Assembly: GCF_003254645.1 (NCBI RefSeq)
Contig: NZ_PNFD01000006.1
Span: 34,968 to 98,967, forward strand
Length of the DNA stretch: 64,000 nucleotides
Origin: Microbacterium suaedae
GTDB lineage: Bacteria; Actinomycetota; Actinomycetes; Actinomycetales; Microbacteriaceae
Reading direction: 5' to 3'
In this document: positions 35,967-44,291 of the stretch, piece after piece
How positions within the stretch are numbered: the first letter of the stretch is position 1
Layout of the letters: each line of letters starts with the position of its first letter
Translations under genes and position numbers: made by a program
The notes under the pieces: model-generated
Database searches by the model: none
What the model was told of the DNA's origin: nothing
What the model saw: the letters and a program-made list of their open reading frames with translations, nothing else

Positions 35967-36842
35967 ATGCGGGTCATCGGAGTGAACATCAACGGCGTGG
36001 CCGGCATCGAAGACGGCGTCTGGGTCGCCTCCGTCGAACAGCTCAGCACGCCGACGATCGGAGCGGCCACGCTCGTCGCGCCCCTGCGCGCCTACTGGGC
36101 GGATCCGCATGCCGCGATGGCCTCGCCCGACGGTCGCGTCATCGACGTCGGCGGCGAGAACGAACCGGATGTCGTGCCGCCCGTGCTCCCCGAGGCGCGC
36201 GTCATCTGCATCGGCCTGAACTACCGCGACCACATCGCGGAGGGCTCGTTCGCCCATGTCGAGCACCCGCCGTATCCGACACTGTTCGCCCGGTGGACGC
36301 AGTCCCTCGTCGCGGGAGGCGTGAGCGCCCCGACGAACGCGAACGAGCGCGGCCTCGACTGGGAGGGCGAGATCGCCGCGTGGGTCGGCGCCGATCTGTG
36401 CGAGGCGACGGAGGACGAGGCGCGAGGCGCGATCCTCGGCTACTCCACGTTCAACGACCTCACCTCCCGCATCGCCCAGAAGCTCACGTCGCAGTGGATC
36501 CTGGGCAAGAACGGCGACCGCTCGGGCCCCATCGGTCCGCTCGTCACGGCCGACGAAGCGGGGGATCTGCGCGACGGCCTGCGCCTCACGACACGTGTCA
36601 ACGGCGAGGTCGTGCAGGAATCGACGTCCGACCGGCAGATCTACGAGGCGGGCGCGACGCTGTCCCTCATCTCGCAGACGTTCACGCTGCGCTCCGGAGA
36701 CATCCTGTGCACGGGTACGCCTTCGGGCGTCGGCTACGCGCGCGATCCCGAATGGCTCCTGCACGACGGCGACGTCGTCGAGGTCGAGGTCGAGCGCCTC
36801 GGCACGCTGCGCACACCCATCACGGGGCCGGCGACGCGCTGA
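35967..36842 (+). CDS. Fumarylacetoacetate hydrolase-family protein
   Basis: 291 residues. An N-terminal region of about 75 residues precedes the FAH fold. Motifs: GLNYRDHIAEG, metal-binding Glu residues in DWEGEIAAWVG, FNDLTSR and CTGTPSGVGYARDP. Members cleave C-C bonds in ring-fission products or decarboxylate or hydrate them. Divergent from the hydroxylase operon, it may act on the ring-opened product, although no ring-cleavage dioxygenase is present. The ATG at 35967 is set by GAGGAGG five bases upstream. Confidence 0.82.
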   Translation: MRVIGVNINGVAGIEDGVWVASVEQLSTPTIGAATLVAPLRAYWADPHAAMASPDGRVIDVGGENEPDVVPPVLPEARVICIGLNYRDHIAEGSFAHVEHPPYPTLFARWTQSLVAGGVSAPTNANERGLDWEGEIAAWVGADLCEATEDEARGAILGYSTFNDLTSRIAQKLTSQWILGKNGDRSGPIGPLVTADEAGDLRDGLRLTTRVNGEVVQESTSDRQIYEAGATLSLISQTFTLRSGDILCTGTPSGVGYARDPEWLLHDGDVVEVEVERLGTLRTPITGPATR

Positions 36843-36896
36843 TCCGGGGCGCCCACCCCCATCGACGTCGCGCCTCGCGCGGGGCAGACTGGATCC

Positions 36897-37550
36897 ATGA
36901 CCGGGGCTCCGGCGGGACCGACCGCGATCGATCTCGCCTACCCGTTCTCGGGCCGATGGCTCGTCCAGAACAGCCCGGCAGACCGTGTGCCGAGCCACGG
37001 CACTGAGGTGTTCGCCTCGGCACACGCGATCGACTTCGTCCCGGTCGGCGAGGACGGCCGCTCCGCGCCCATCACGGGGCGCACGATCCTTCGCCCCGAG
37101 CCGCCTGAGAGGTTCCCGGGCTTCGGGCGTGCGATCCTCGCGCCGCTCGCCGGACGCGTTGTGGCGGCCGTGGACCGGTTCGAGGACCACGCCGCGCATC
37201 GCGGGTTCCCATCGGTGGCGTACGCGCTCACGCAGCGGCGGCGTCTGGCGGAGGGATGGGAGGCGCTCGCCGGAAATCACCTGCTCATCGAGACCGGCAC
37301 CGGAACCGTGGTTGCGCTCTGCCATCTGCGCCGCGGCAGCGTGGAGCCATCGGTCGGCGATGCCGTGCAGCCCGGAGACCGCATCGCCGCCTGCGGCAAC
37401 TCGGGCAACAGCACCGAGCCGCACCTCCACGTGCAGGCGATGACCCAGGCGGATCCGCGTACCGCGCGCGCCGTGCCCACGCGCTTCGGTGGTGAGCTTC
37501 CGCGGAACGGGCGGATCGTGACGGTCGGGGACGACAGGCCCCTCCCATAG
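36897..37550 (+). CDS. M23-type peptidase-fold protein
   Basis: 217 residues with an LytM/M23-like core: an early HAIDF, a central HLRRGS and the late motif GNSGNSTEPHLHVQ with the metal and catalytic His pair. No signal peptide is visible, so either it is cytoplasmic or the true start differs. Peptidoglycan hydrolysis would need export, so the role is unclear. The ATG at 36897 has only a weak ribosome site and may be read leaderless. It is 54 bp from the FAH gene and probably not part of that pathway. Confidence 0.7.
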   Translation: MTGAPAGPTAIDLAYPFSGRWLVQNSPADRVPSHGTEVFASAHAIDFVPVGEDGRSAPITGRTILRPEPPERFPGFGRAILAPLAGRVVAAVDRFEDHAAHRGFPSVAYALTQRRRLAEGWEALAGNHLLIETGTGTVVALCHLRRGSVEPSVGDAVQPGDRIAACGNSGNSTEPHLHVQAMTQADPRTARAVPTRFGGELPRNGRIVTVGDDRPLP

Positions 37551-37610
37551 GAGGTGGACGACGTGGTGGCGTCGCGCTGGTCGCCTACGCCCGTGCGACG
37601 AGCCCGAGCA

Positions 37611-38177
37611 TCATCGGTCTCCGGCATCCTCCGGCGGTCGGCGGAGACTCCCCTGCGGGGCATCGGCCTCGGTGAGCGTCCGGAGGAAGCGGATAACGGC
37701 GGTCCGTTCGTCGCGTGACAGCGCGGCCGCCGCGGCGAAGCGCCGGGCGTGCTGCCTTCCGACCGTCTCGCGTGCAGCGCGGCGGGTCGACTCCGTGACT
37801 CGGATCCGCGTCGTGCGACGGTCAGAAGGGTGAGCTGTGCGGATGAGGTGTCCGCCGTCGACCAGCCGGTCGACGAGCTTCGTCGTCGATGCGCTGGAGA
37901 TACCGACTTCGTGTGCGATGTCCTTCGGTGTGACGATCTCCCCGCGCTGCTGCGCGCGCATGATCATCCGGATCGCCCGCATATCGGTCTCGTTGAGATG
38001 CATATAGCGCGCAGACAACTCCGCGAGGGTGCGCGATGCGCCCTGCCACTCTGCGAGCGCTTCCATCACGTCGAATGCCTGCGCGACATCGCTTTCCTCG
38101 AGGTTCTGTGTATCGACAAGGTCAGGGTCGATCGAGTCGCGTCGCGCGCCTGCTGACTGGTGCTGATTCTCGACCAC
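37611..38177 (-). CDS. crtR: MarR-family repressor, CrtR-like
   Basis: 188 residues with the MarR winged helix (about 75-140, IVTPKDIAHEVGISSASTTKLVDRLVDGG and a DRR wing). It is divergent from the carotenoid genes, exactly the arrangement of CrtR in Corynebacterium glutamicum, where the repressor senses geranylgeranyl diphosphate. The GTG start at 38177 lies about seven bases after a TAGGAT -10-like element, suggesting a leaderless transcript. The name is by position and family and is not proof of the ligand. Confidence 0.8.
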   Translation of the reverse strand: MVENQHQSAGARRDSIDPDLVDTQNLEESDVAQAFDVMEALAEWQGASRTLAELSARYMHLNETDMRAIRMIMRAQQRGEIVTPKDIAHEVGISSASTTKLVDRLVDGGHLIRTAHPSDRRTTRIRVTESTRRAARETVGRQHARRFAAAAALSRDERTAVIRFLRTLTEADAPQGSLRRPPEDAGDR

Positions 38178-38185
38178 CTCTCGAT

Positions 38186-38205
38186 CCTACCGTTTCTATG
38201 CTAGG
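38186..38205. promoter_or_regulatory. Candidate CrtR operator overlapping both divergent promoters
   Basis: CCTACC (38186-38191) and GCTAGG (38200-38205) form inverted arms (five of six bases) around eight bases. The element overlaps a TAGGAT -10-like box for the regulator (minus strand) and a TAGGTT box for the crt operon (plus strand), so one bound repressor could close both promoters. Confidence 0.55.
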
Positions 38206-38240
38206 TTGAATTCTCGCCTGGCGAAAGAAAAGGGGGATCC

Positions 38241-39821
38241 GTGGAAGAAGTCGTCCTGGTCGACGGGGACGGGGTGGCGGTCGGCACGCATCCCAAAGCG
38301 ACCGTCCACGGCGTGTCGACGCCCCGGCATCTCGCATTCTCGTGCCACGTCGTGCGGGAGGACGGAGCAGTACTCCTCACTCGCCGGGCTCTCGGTAAAC
38401 GGACCTGGCCTGGTGTCTGGACCAACACCTTCTGCGGACATCCGCAGCCTGGCGAGACATGGGAGGACGCCCTGCATCGGCGAGCGGAGTTCGAACTCGG
38501 TCTCGAGATTGAGATTGTGTCGTGCCCCCTGCCCGACTTCGGATACACCGCCCGGGATGCGTCCGGGATCGAGGAGAACGAGCACTGTCCGGTATTCGTG
38601 GCGCGCGCCCTGTCCGAACCGGCGCCCAATCGCGACGAGGTCGCGGAGATCCGATGGGTTGAGCAGAACGATCTCGCGGTGGCGGTCGGCGCCGCTCCAT
38701 GGGCCTTCAGCCCGTGGCTCGTCAGCCACCTCGACGGCGTGCTGGCGCATCTTCCCGACGCCACGAATCCGTCTGGAGCCGTCTTGCTCGAATCGGCCTT
38801 CGAGAGTCGGTTGGACGAGATCCTCGCGGGCGCACGTGCACGCGCTCTTCCCTGCTCGCCGGCGTTCGTCGACCTGTGGAACTCAATCGAATCGATCGTG
38901 CGCGGAGGGAAGCGGATCCGGCCTCAGCTGGTCCTCGACGCGTATCGCGGGTTCGGCGGTCGTAAGGAGAGCATTGCTGTCGACGCGGCCTGCGCCGTCG
39001 AGCTCCTGCACGCGGCCCTTGTGACGCACGACGATGTCATCGACGGGGACCTGACCCGACGCGGTCGTGAGAATGTGGCCGGATGGTTCGCAACGGATGC
39101 GCGACAGGCCGGAGCTTCCGCCCACGCCTCCCGAACCTGGGGCGACGCGTCCGCGATCATCGCCGGCGACCTCATGCTCACGACCGCCCACGGTCTCATT
39201 GCCGGTCTCGCGTGTGAGGCCTGGCGCCGAGACGCCGCCCTGAAGATCTTCGACGAAACGGTCTTCGAGAGCGCAGCCGGCGAGCACGCCGATGTGCGAC
39301 TCAGCCTGCAGCTGGAAACCGCGTCGCCCGAGGAGATCATGGCGACAGCAGAGCGGAAGACCGCCGTCTACTCGTTCCGAGCGCCGCTCCTGCTCGGCGC
39401 GATCCTCGCCGGTGCGCCGAGCGGTGCGATCGATGAGCTGGACGGCATCGCGCGGGATATCGGAGTGATCTATCAGCTACGCGACGACGTGCTCGGCGTG
39501 TTCGGTGACGAGAGAGAGACCGGCAAATCCGTGCTGAGCGATCTCCGAGAAGGCAAGGAGACCCTCCTGATCTCATACGCGCGTTCGCACTCCGAGTGGG
39601 CGACCGTCGCACCGCATGTCGGGGATTCGGAGCTGACAGCGGCCGAAGGGGCGCGCATTCGCGACGTCGTCGAGAGATCCGGCGCCCGGCGCAAGGTCGA
39701 GGCGACGATCGAGGAGCGCCGCGTCGAGGCGACACGACGCCTTCGCAACTCCGGGCTCCCCGCTGATCTGGTGGCCATCCTCATGGAGGTGAGCGAGTCG
39801 TGCAGCACGCGCCGCTCCTGA
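38241..39821 (+). CDS. Fusion of IPP isomerase (Idi type 1) and GGPP synthase (CrtE)
   Basis: 526 residues in one uninterrupted frame. Residues 1 to about 175 are a type 1 isopentenyl-diphosphate isomerase: metal His residues in HPKATVH and TPRHLAFS, catalytic Cys in TNTFCGHPQPGE and Glu in EENEHCPVF. Residues about 185-526 are a trans-prenyl synthase with first Asp motif DDVID and second motif LRDDVLGVFGD. The protein should convert IPP to DMAPP and condense both to the C20 precursor. Linker about ten residues. In relatives these are usually two genes. GTG at 38241 follows AGGGGG. First gene of the crt operon. Confidence 0.88.
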   Translation: MEEVVLVDGDGVAVGTHPKATVHGVSTPRHLAFSCHVVREDGAVLLTRRALGKRTWPGVWTNTFCGHPQPGETWEDALHRRAEFELGLEIEIVSCPLPDFGYTARDASGIEENEHCPVFVARALSEPAPNRDEVAEIRWVEQNDLAVAVGAAPWAFSPWLVSHLDGVLAHLPDATNPSGAVLLESAFESRLDEILAGARARALPCSPAFVDLWNSIESIVRGGKRIRPQLVLDAYRGFGGRKESIAVDAACAVELLHAALVTHDDVIDGDLTRRGRENVAGWFATDARQAGASAHASRTWGDASAIIAGDLMLTTAHGLIAGLACEAWRRDAALKIFDETVFESAAGEHADVRLSLQLETASPEEIMATAERKTAVYSFRAPLLLGAILAGAPSGAIDELDGIARDIGVIYQLRDDVLGVFGDERETGKSVLSDLREGKETLLISYARSHSEWATVAPHVGDSELTAAEGARIRDVVERSGARRKVEATIEERRVEATRRLRNSGLPADLVAILMEVSESCSTRRS

Positions 39822-40684
39822 ATGCAACGGATCTGGCCCTCTACGACCGGGCCGCGACCGAGAGCGCCACGGTCGTGATCCGCCGGTACTCGACGTCGTT
39901 CGCGTGGGCCAGCCGTCTCATGCACCCGCGCATTCGAACACACATCGCACGCATCTACGCTCTCGTGAGAGTCGCGGACGAACTCGTCGACGGTCCGGCG
40001 GAGGCGGCGGGCGTCGACAGGGACGAGCGTCGCGCGCTGCTTGACGCTCTCGAGCGCGAGACGACGCGCGCCATCGAACGCGGATACAGCACGAACCTCG
40101 TCGTTCACGCGTTCGCGATCACGGCGCGTGAGCATGGCATCGGCGAAGAGCTGACGGCTCCCTTCTTCGCGTCGATGAGGGCCGACATCGCTCCCGTCGA
40201 ATTCGACGACGTCACGCTCGCGGCGTACATTCACGGTTCGGCCGAAGTCGTGGGCCTCATGTGCCTGGCCGTGTTCGAACGCGGACGGCGCCGAAACGAC
40301 CACGAACGCGCGAAGCTTGCGGACGGCGCCCAGCGGCTCGGCGCCGCCTTTCAGAAGATCAACTTCCTGCGCGACTACGCGGGTGATCGCGACGATCTCG
40401 GACGACGCTATCTGTCCGGACCTGATGGCGACCTCACTCACGCAGCGAAGGCCGAGGTCGTGCGCGGTATTCGGAACGATCTCGCCATCGCGGATGCCGC
40501 GATTCCGCTCCTCGATCCGTCGTCGCGAGCGGCGGTCTGGGCCGCGCGCTCTCTCTTCGGCGAACTCGTCGAACGGCTCGATCGCGCACCGGTCTCCGTC
40601 CTCGTCCGCGAGCGCGTGCGAGTGTCGGACCACGTCAAGGCGCGGATCCTTCTCCGCGCCCTCGCTCGGAAGATCGCACGATGA
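39800..40684 (+). CDS. crtB: Phytoene synthase
   Basis: 294 residues, squalene/phytoene synthase family. The two diphosphate-binding Asp motifs are visible: DELVD (about residue 61) and the second in NFLRDYAGDRDDLGRRYL. It joins two GGPP molecules to phytoene. The GTG at 39800 lies 22 bp inside the end of the fusion gene, with GGAGG ten bases upstream; its stop overlaps crtI by four bases. Confidence 0.92.
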   Translation: MQHAPLLNATDLALYDRAATESATVVIRRYSTSFAWASRLMHPRIRTHIARIYALVRVADELVDGPAEAAGVDRDERRALLDALERETTRAIERGYSTNLVVHAFAITAREHGIGEELTAPFFASMRADIAPVEFDDVTLAAYIHGSAEVVGLMCLAVFERGRRRNDHERAKLADGAQRLGAAFQKINFLRDYAGDRDDLGRRYLSGPDGDLTHAAKAEVVRGIRNDLAIADAAIPLLDPSSRAAVWAARSLFGELVERLDRAPVSVLVRERVRVSDHVKARILLRALARKIAR

Positions 40685-42240
40685 CCGGATCGCGTGCGGT
40701 GGTCATCGGCGGCGGCGTGAGCGGACTCGCCACGGCGAGCCTGCTCGCCCGGGAAGGGCATGACGTCACGCTCATCGAGCGTCGTTCGGAGCTCGGCGGG
40801 CGCATGGGGACGTGGGAGCGCGATGGCTTCGTCTTCGACACGGGGCCGTCCTGGTATCTCATGCCCGAGGTGTTCGAGCACTTCTACCGAATGGTCGGTA
40901 CCACGACCTCCGACCACCTTGACCTCGTCGACCTCGCCCCGGGATATCGCGTATACGGCGAGCCGAACGAGGGAACGAAAGAAGCCGCGATCGACGTGCC
41001 CGCGGGGTGTGACGCTGTCGTCGCCTTGTTCGAAAGCCGCGAGCCGGGCGCGGGGCGGCGCGTTCGGCGGTACCTCCGGTCCGCGACGCGGGCCTACCAA
41101 GCCGCGCGGGAGGCGTATCTCTACAACCCGTTCTCGTCCTGGCGCGCCTTCCTCGCCCCGCGGGTGCTTCGGAATGCCCCCGCGGTCATACCGCTGCTCG
41201 CGCGCTCGCTCTGGACGATGATTCGTCGTCGTTTCGCTGATCGGCGGCTCCGTCAGATCCTCGGGTATCCGGCTGTGTTCCTTGGCACGTCGCCATTCGA
41301 CGCGCCAGCCCTGTACCACCTGATGAGTCACATGGATCTCGTCGACGGCGTGCGGTACCCGATCGGGGGATTCCGCCGGTTCGCAGAGTCTCTCGTGAAT
41401 ATCGCTCGGGAGAAGGGCGTCACCATCGAGACGCGCTGCGAGGCCGTCGCGATCCGACGGGATGCATCGCGCGTGACCGGCGTCGAGGTCGAGCGGTTCG
41501 GTGAGCGTCGCATTCTTGACGCAGACATCGTCGTGTCCGCGATCGACGAGCACCACACCGAAACATCGCTGCTCGCCGTGGGCGACCGTTCTTATCCCGA
41601 TGCGCGCTGGCGAAAACAGGTCACGGGCCCCGGCGCCGTGCTCGTCATGCTCGGCGTGAAGGGCGAACTGCCGCAGCTGAGACACCACACGCTTCTGTTC
41701 TCGGACGATTGGCGCGACAATTTCGACGCGATATTCGGAGACACGCCCCGCGTTCCCGACCCGCCCTCGTTCTACGTGTGCATGCCGAGCGCGACCGATG
41801 ACGGGGTTGCACCGCGAGGACACGAGAACCTCTTCCTCCTCATCCCCGTCCCGCCGGACGTCTCGATCGGCCGCGGGGGCGTCGACAGCGCAGGAGACCG
41901 CACCGTCGCCGAGATCGCCGACTGCGCCATTGACCAGCTGTCCGAGTGGGCGGGCATCCCCGACCTCGCGGAGCGCGTCGTCGTCAGGCGCACTGTCGGA
42001 CCAGGCGACTTCTCCGACGACTTCCACTCGTATCGCGGGAGCGCGTTGGGGCCTGCGCACACGCTGAGACAGAGCGCCTTCCTCCGTGGTCGGACGCGAT
42101 CGCGACGGGTCCCCGGTCTTTACTACACCGGAGCCACGTCGGTGCCGGGCGTGGGGGTTCCCATGTGCCTGATCGGCGCCGAGATCGTCCTCAAGCACGT
42201 GCGAGGCGATCGCTCCGCAGGACCACTGGAGGAATCGTGA
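40681..42240 (+). CDS. crtI: Phytoene desaturase
   Basis: 519 residues. N-terminal FAD motif VVIGGGVSGLATASLLAREGHDVTLIE, then GGRMGTWERDGFVFDTGPSW, and the C-terminal family signature GLYYTGATSVPGVGVPMCLIGAEIV. It introduces the double bonds that turn phytoene into lycopene. ATG at 40681 overlaps the crtB stop (ATGA) and its stop overlaps the crtYe start. Confidence 0.93.
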   Translation: MTGSRAVVIGGGVSGLATASLLAREGHDVTLIERRSELGGRMGTWERDGFVFDTGPSWYLMPEVFEHFYRMVGTTTSDHLDLVDLAPGYRVYGEPNEGTKEAAIDVPAGCDAVVALFESREPGAGRRVRRYLRSATRAYQAAREAYLYNPFSSWRAFLAPRVLRNAPAVIPLLARSLWTMIRRRFADRRLRQILGYPAVFLGTSPFDAPALYHLMSHMDLVDGVRYPIGGFRRFAESLVNIAREKGVTIETRCEAVAIRRDASRVTGVEVERFGERRILDADIVVSAIDEHHTETSLLAVGDRSYPDARWRKQVTGPGAVLVMLGVKGELPQLRHHTLLFSDDWRDNFDAIFGDTPRVPDPPSFYVCMPSATDDGVAPRGHENLFLLIPVPPDVSIGRGGVDSAGDRTVAEIADCAIDQLSEWAGIPDLAERVVVRRTVGPGDFSDDFHSYRGSALGPAHTLRQSAFLRGRTRSRRVPGLYYTGATSVPGVGVPMCLIGAEIVLKHVRGDRSAGPLEES

Positions 42241-42560
42241 TCCTCGCCTATGCCGCCGCGCTCCTCGCAAGCGCGGCCGGGATCGCCCTCCTCGACCGAC
42301 GCTTTCATCTCGCTTTCGGCCGCGCGCCGCGCCGCACAGCCACGCTGCTCGGGGTCGGCATCGTGTTTTTCCTCGCGTGGGATGCCGTCGGCATCTGGCT
42401 CGGCGTCTTCCGCCACCTCGACTCTCGCTGGGCGACGGGCATCATGCTTGCACCGCAGCTTCCGGTCGAGGAGCTGATGTTCGTGGCGTTCCTCACGTAT
42501 CTGACGCTTGTGCTGCTCGGCGCCTGGCGACGGATCCCCGCGCGGAGGGATGGGCGATGA
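42237..42560 (+). CDS. crtYe: C50 carotenoid cyclase subunit
   Basis: 107 residues with three membrane helices and the lycopene-cyclase-domain motif PVEELMF. Small paired subunits CrtYe and CrtYf form the heterodimeric cyclase of C50 carotenoids such as decaprenoxanthin. The GTG at 42237 overlaps the crtI stop and has GGAGG four bases upstream. Whether epsilon or gamma rings are formed cannot be told from sequence alone. Confidence 0.88.
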   Translation: MILAYAAALLASAAGIALLDRRFHLAFGRAPRRTATLLGVGIVFFLAWDAVGIWLGVFRHLDSRWATGIMLAPQLPVEELMFVAFLTYLTLVLLGAWRRIPARRDGR

Positions 42561-42883
42561 CCTACCTGCTCATGTCCGTACCGTTCGCCGCCGCGGGTCT
42601 GCTCGTCTTCTCGCTCGGCGCGCTCCGCGCATCCCGACGGCGCGATCTTCCTCGATATCTCCGCGGCTGGGCGGGGACGATGGTGTGCCTTCTCATCCTT
42701 ACCGTGGTCTTTGACAACGCGATGATGGCGGCGGGTCTCTTCGACTACGGCGAGGGGCACACCACGGGCATACGATGGGGGCTCATACCGCTCGAAGATC
42801 TTCTGTATCCGAGCGTCGGCTCACTGCTCCTCGCGGGGGCGCTCGAGCTGCTTGAAGATCGCGATGGGATAAGGCGCTCATGA
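42557..42883 (+). CDS. crtYf: C50 carotenoid cyclase subunit
   Basis: 108 residues, three membrane helices, motif PLEDLLYPSVGS matching the second cyclase subunit. It is the partner of the preceding gene. The ATG at 42557 overlaps the crtYe stop by four bases and its stop overlaps crtEb, which favours equal synthesis of the subunits. Confidence 0.88.
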   Translation: MTYLLMSVPFAAAGLLVFSLGALRASRRRDLPRYLRGWAGTMVCLLILTVVFDNAMMAAGLFDYGEGHTTGIRWGLIPLEDLLYPSVGSLLLAGALELLEDRDGIRRS

Positions 42884-43770
42884 CGGGCGCCCTCGCAACG
42901 GCACGTGCGCTCGTCGTCGTCTCCCGCCCGTTGAGCTGGATCAACACGGCGTATCCGTTCGCGGCGGTGATGGTGCTCACGACGGGTGCGATCGACGCGA
43001 AGACCGTCGTCGGCACGCTTTTCTTCCTTGTCCCTTACAACCTTCTGATGTACGGGATCAACGACGTTTTTGACTATGCCTCCGACATCGCGAATCCGCG
43101 CAAGGGCGGCGCCGAGGGGGCGACGCTGCCTCCGCGTCTGCACCGCGTCACCCTCATTGCGGCGGCCGCGCTCGCGGTTCCCTTCGTCGTCGTGCTCGCG
43201 TGGTTCGGGGCGGAGCGTCCCTGGAGCTGGGCGATGCTCGGGATCAGCCTGTTCGCAGTCATCGCGTACTCGGCACCTGGCCTGCGATTCAAGGAGATCC
43301 CTGTCCTCGATTCGCTCACGTCGAGCTCGCACTTTGTCATGCCTGCGCTCTGCGCGCTCGCGCTCGCCGGAACGACGATCACCCTTCCTCTCGTCCTCGC
43401 CCTCGTGGCGTTCTTCCTCTGGGGGATGGCAAGCCACGCCTTCGGCGCCGTGCAGGACATCGTTCCGGATCGGAGCGCAGGCATCGGGTCCATCGCCACG
43501 GCGCTGGGTGCCGCGACGACCGTGCGGCTCGCGGTCGCCCTGTGGATGGCAGCGGGGACGCTCATGCTGTTCGCGCCGTGGCCTGCCGCGCTCACCGCGG
43601 TCGTTGCCATGCCGTACATGATGAGCGCGCTGCCCTTTTCTTCAGTGTCCGACGAGCAATCGGGAGCCGTCCATCGCGCGTGGCGCCGATTCCTCGCCAT
43701 CAACTATGTCGCCGGCGCCGCGGTCACCGTTCTCCTCATCATCAGCATGAAAGAAGGGCTCTTCTCATGA
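42880..43770 (+). CDS. crtEb: Lycopene elongase (UbiA prenyltransferase)
   Basis: 296 residues, UbiA family, eight or nine helices. The first Asp-rich motif is in NDVFDYASD and the second in QDIVPDRSAG. It adds two C5 units to lycopene, giving the C50 skeleton that CrtYe/f cyclise. ATG at 42880 overlaps the crtYf stop. The stop at 43770 overlaps a 14-codon mini-ORF leading to the next gene. Confidence 0.9.
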   Translation: MTGALATARALVVVSRPLSWINTAYPFAAVMVLTTGAIDAKTVVGTLFFLVPYNLLMYGINDVFDYASDIANPRKGGAEGATLPPRLHRVTLIAAAALAVPFVVVLAWFGAERPWSWAMLGISLFAVIAYSAPGLRFKEIPVLDSLTSSSHFVMPALCALALAGTTITLPLVLALVAFFLWGMASHAFGAVQDIVPDRSAGIGSIATALGAATTVRLAVALWMAAGTLMLFAPWPAALTAVVAMPYMMSALPFSSVSDEQSGAVHRAWRRFLAINYVAGAAVTVLLIISMKEGLFS

Positions 43771-43811
43771 CGCACGTCATCCTCCTGGGTGCGAATCGGG
43801 GCAGAGCGTGA
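43767..43811 (+). other. 14-codon mini-ORF bridging crtEb and the glycosylase gene
   Basis: An ATG at 43767 overlaps the crtEb stop (ATGA), and the frame reads MTHVILLGANRGRA before a TGA that overlaps the GTG of the next gene (GTGA). It thus links two genes by two four-base overlaps. It may be a coupling element or the stub of a deleted gene. Whether the peptide matters is unknown. Confidence 0.45.
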
Positions 43812-44260
43812 GGCTCTGGTCCTTCCATCCGCACCACCTCGACCGCGTCGGACTCGTCGCCGCATGGCGCGAGGGTCTGCTTGCGCAAGCCGTGATCTCC
43901 GATCCGGCTCGCGGCTATTCGCGCCATCCGCAGCTCCAGCGCTTCCGGGAGGCGGAAGAGCCGGAGCGCGCGGTCGGTGAGTTTCTCATCGCGATCGTCG
44001 ACGAGGCGGATGTGCGCGGCTACCGATTCGCACGAGAGAAGATCCGTGCGTCGGGATCATCGACACCGCTCCGCGTCACGACGGGACAGCTCGGCTACGA
44101 ATGGTCCCATCTGCTGGCCAAGCTCCGCCAGCGCAGCCCTGCGGTCTGGGAGCGCTGGCGAGCCCTGCCGCTGCCCGATCCGCATCCGATGTTCTCGATC
44201 GTCGACGGCCCGATCGCTGATTGGGAGAGAGCGGAGCGCGGAACCTCGCGCGGCGCCTGA
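43808..44260 (+). CDS. Pyrimidine-dimer DNA glycosylase (T4 endonuclease V-like)
   Basis: 150 residues, Pyr_excise family. The N-terminal MRLWSFHPHHLDRVGLVAAWREGLLAQ and the later HPQLQRF and TTGQLGYEWSHLL segments fit the family. Such enzymes remove UV-induced cyclobutane dimers by base excision and nick the strand. The GTG at 43808 overlaps the mini-ORF that follows crtEb, so it is read with the carotenoid operon. Linking UV repair to sunscreen pigment production is sensible. It stands alone from other repair genes. Confidence 0.8.
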   Translation: MRLWSFHPHHLDRVGLVAAWREGLLAQAVISDPARGYSRHPQLQRFREAEEPERAVGEFLIAIVDEADVRGYRFAREKIRASGSSTPLRVTTGQLGYEWSHLLAKLRQRSPAVWERWRALPLPDPHPMFSIVDGPIADWERAERGTSRGA

Positions 44261-44291
44261 TCGTGACCGTTCCCGAACCCTGGAGGTACGT

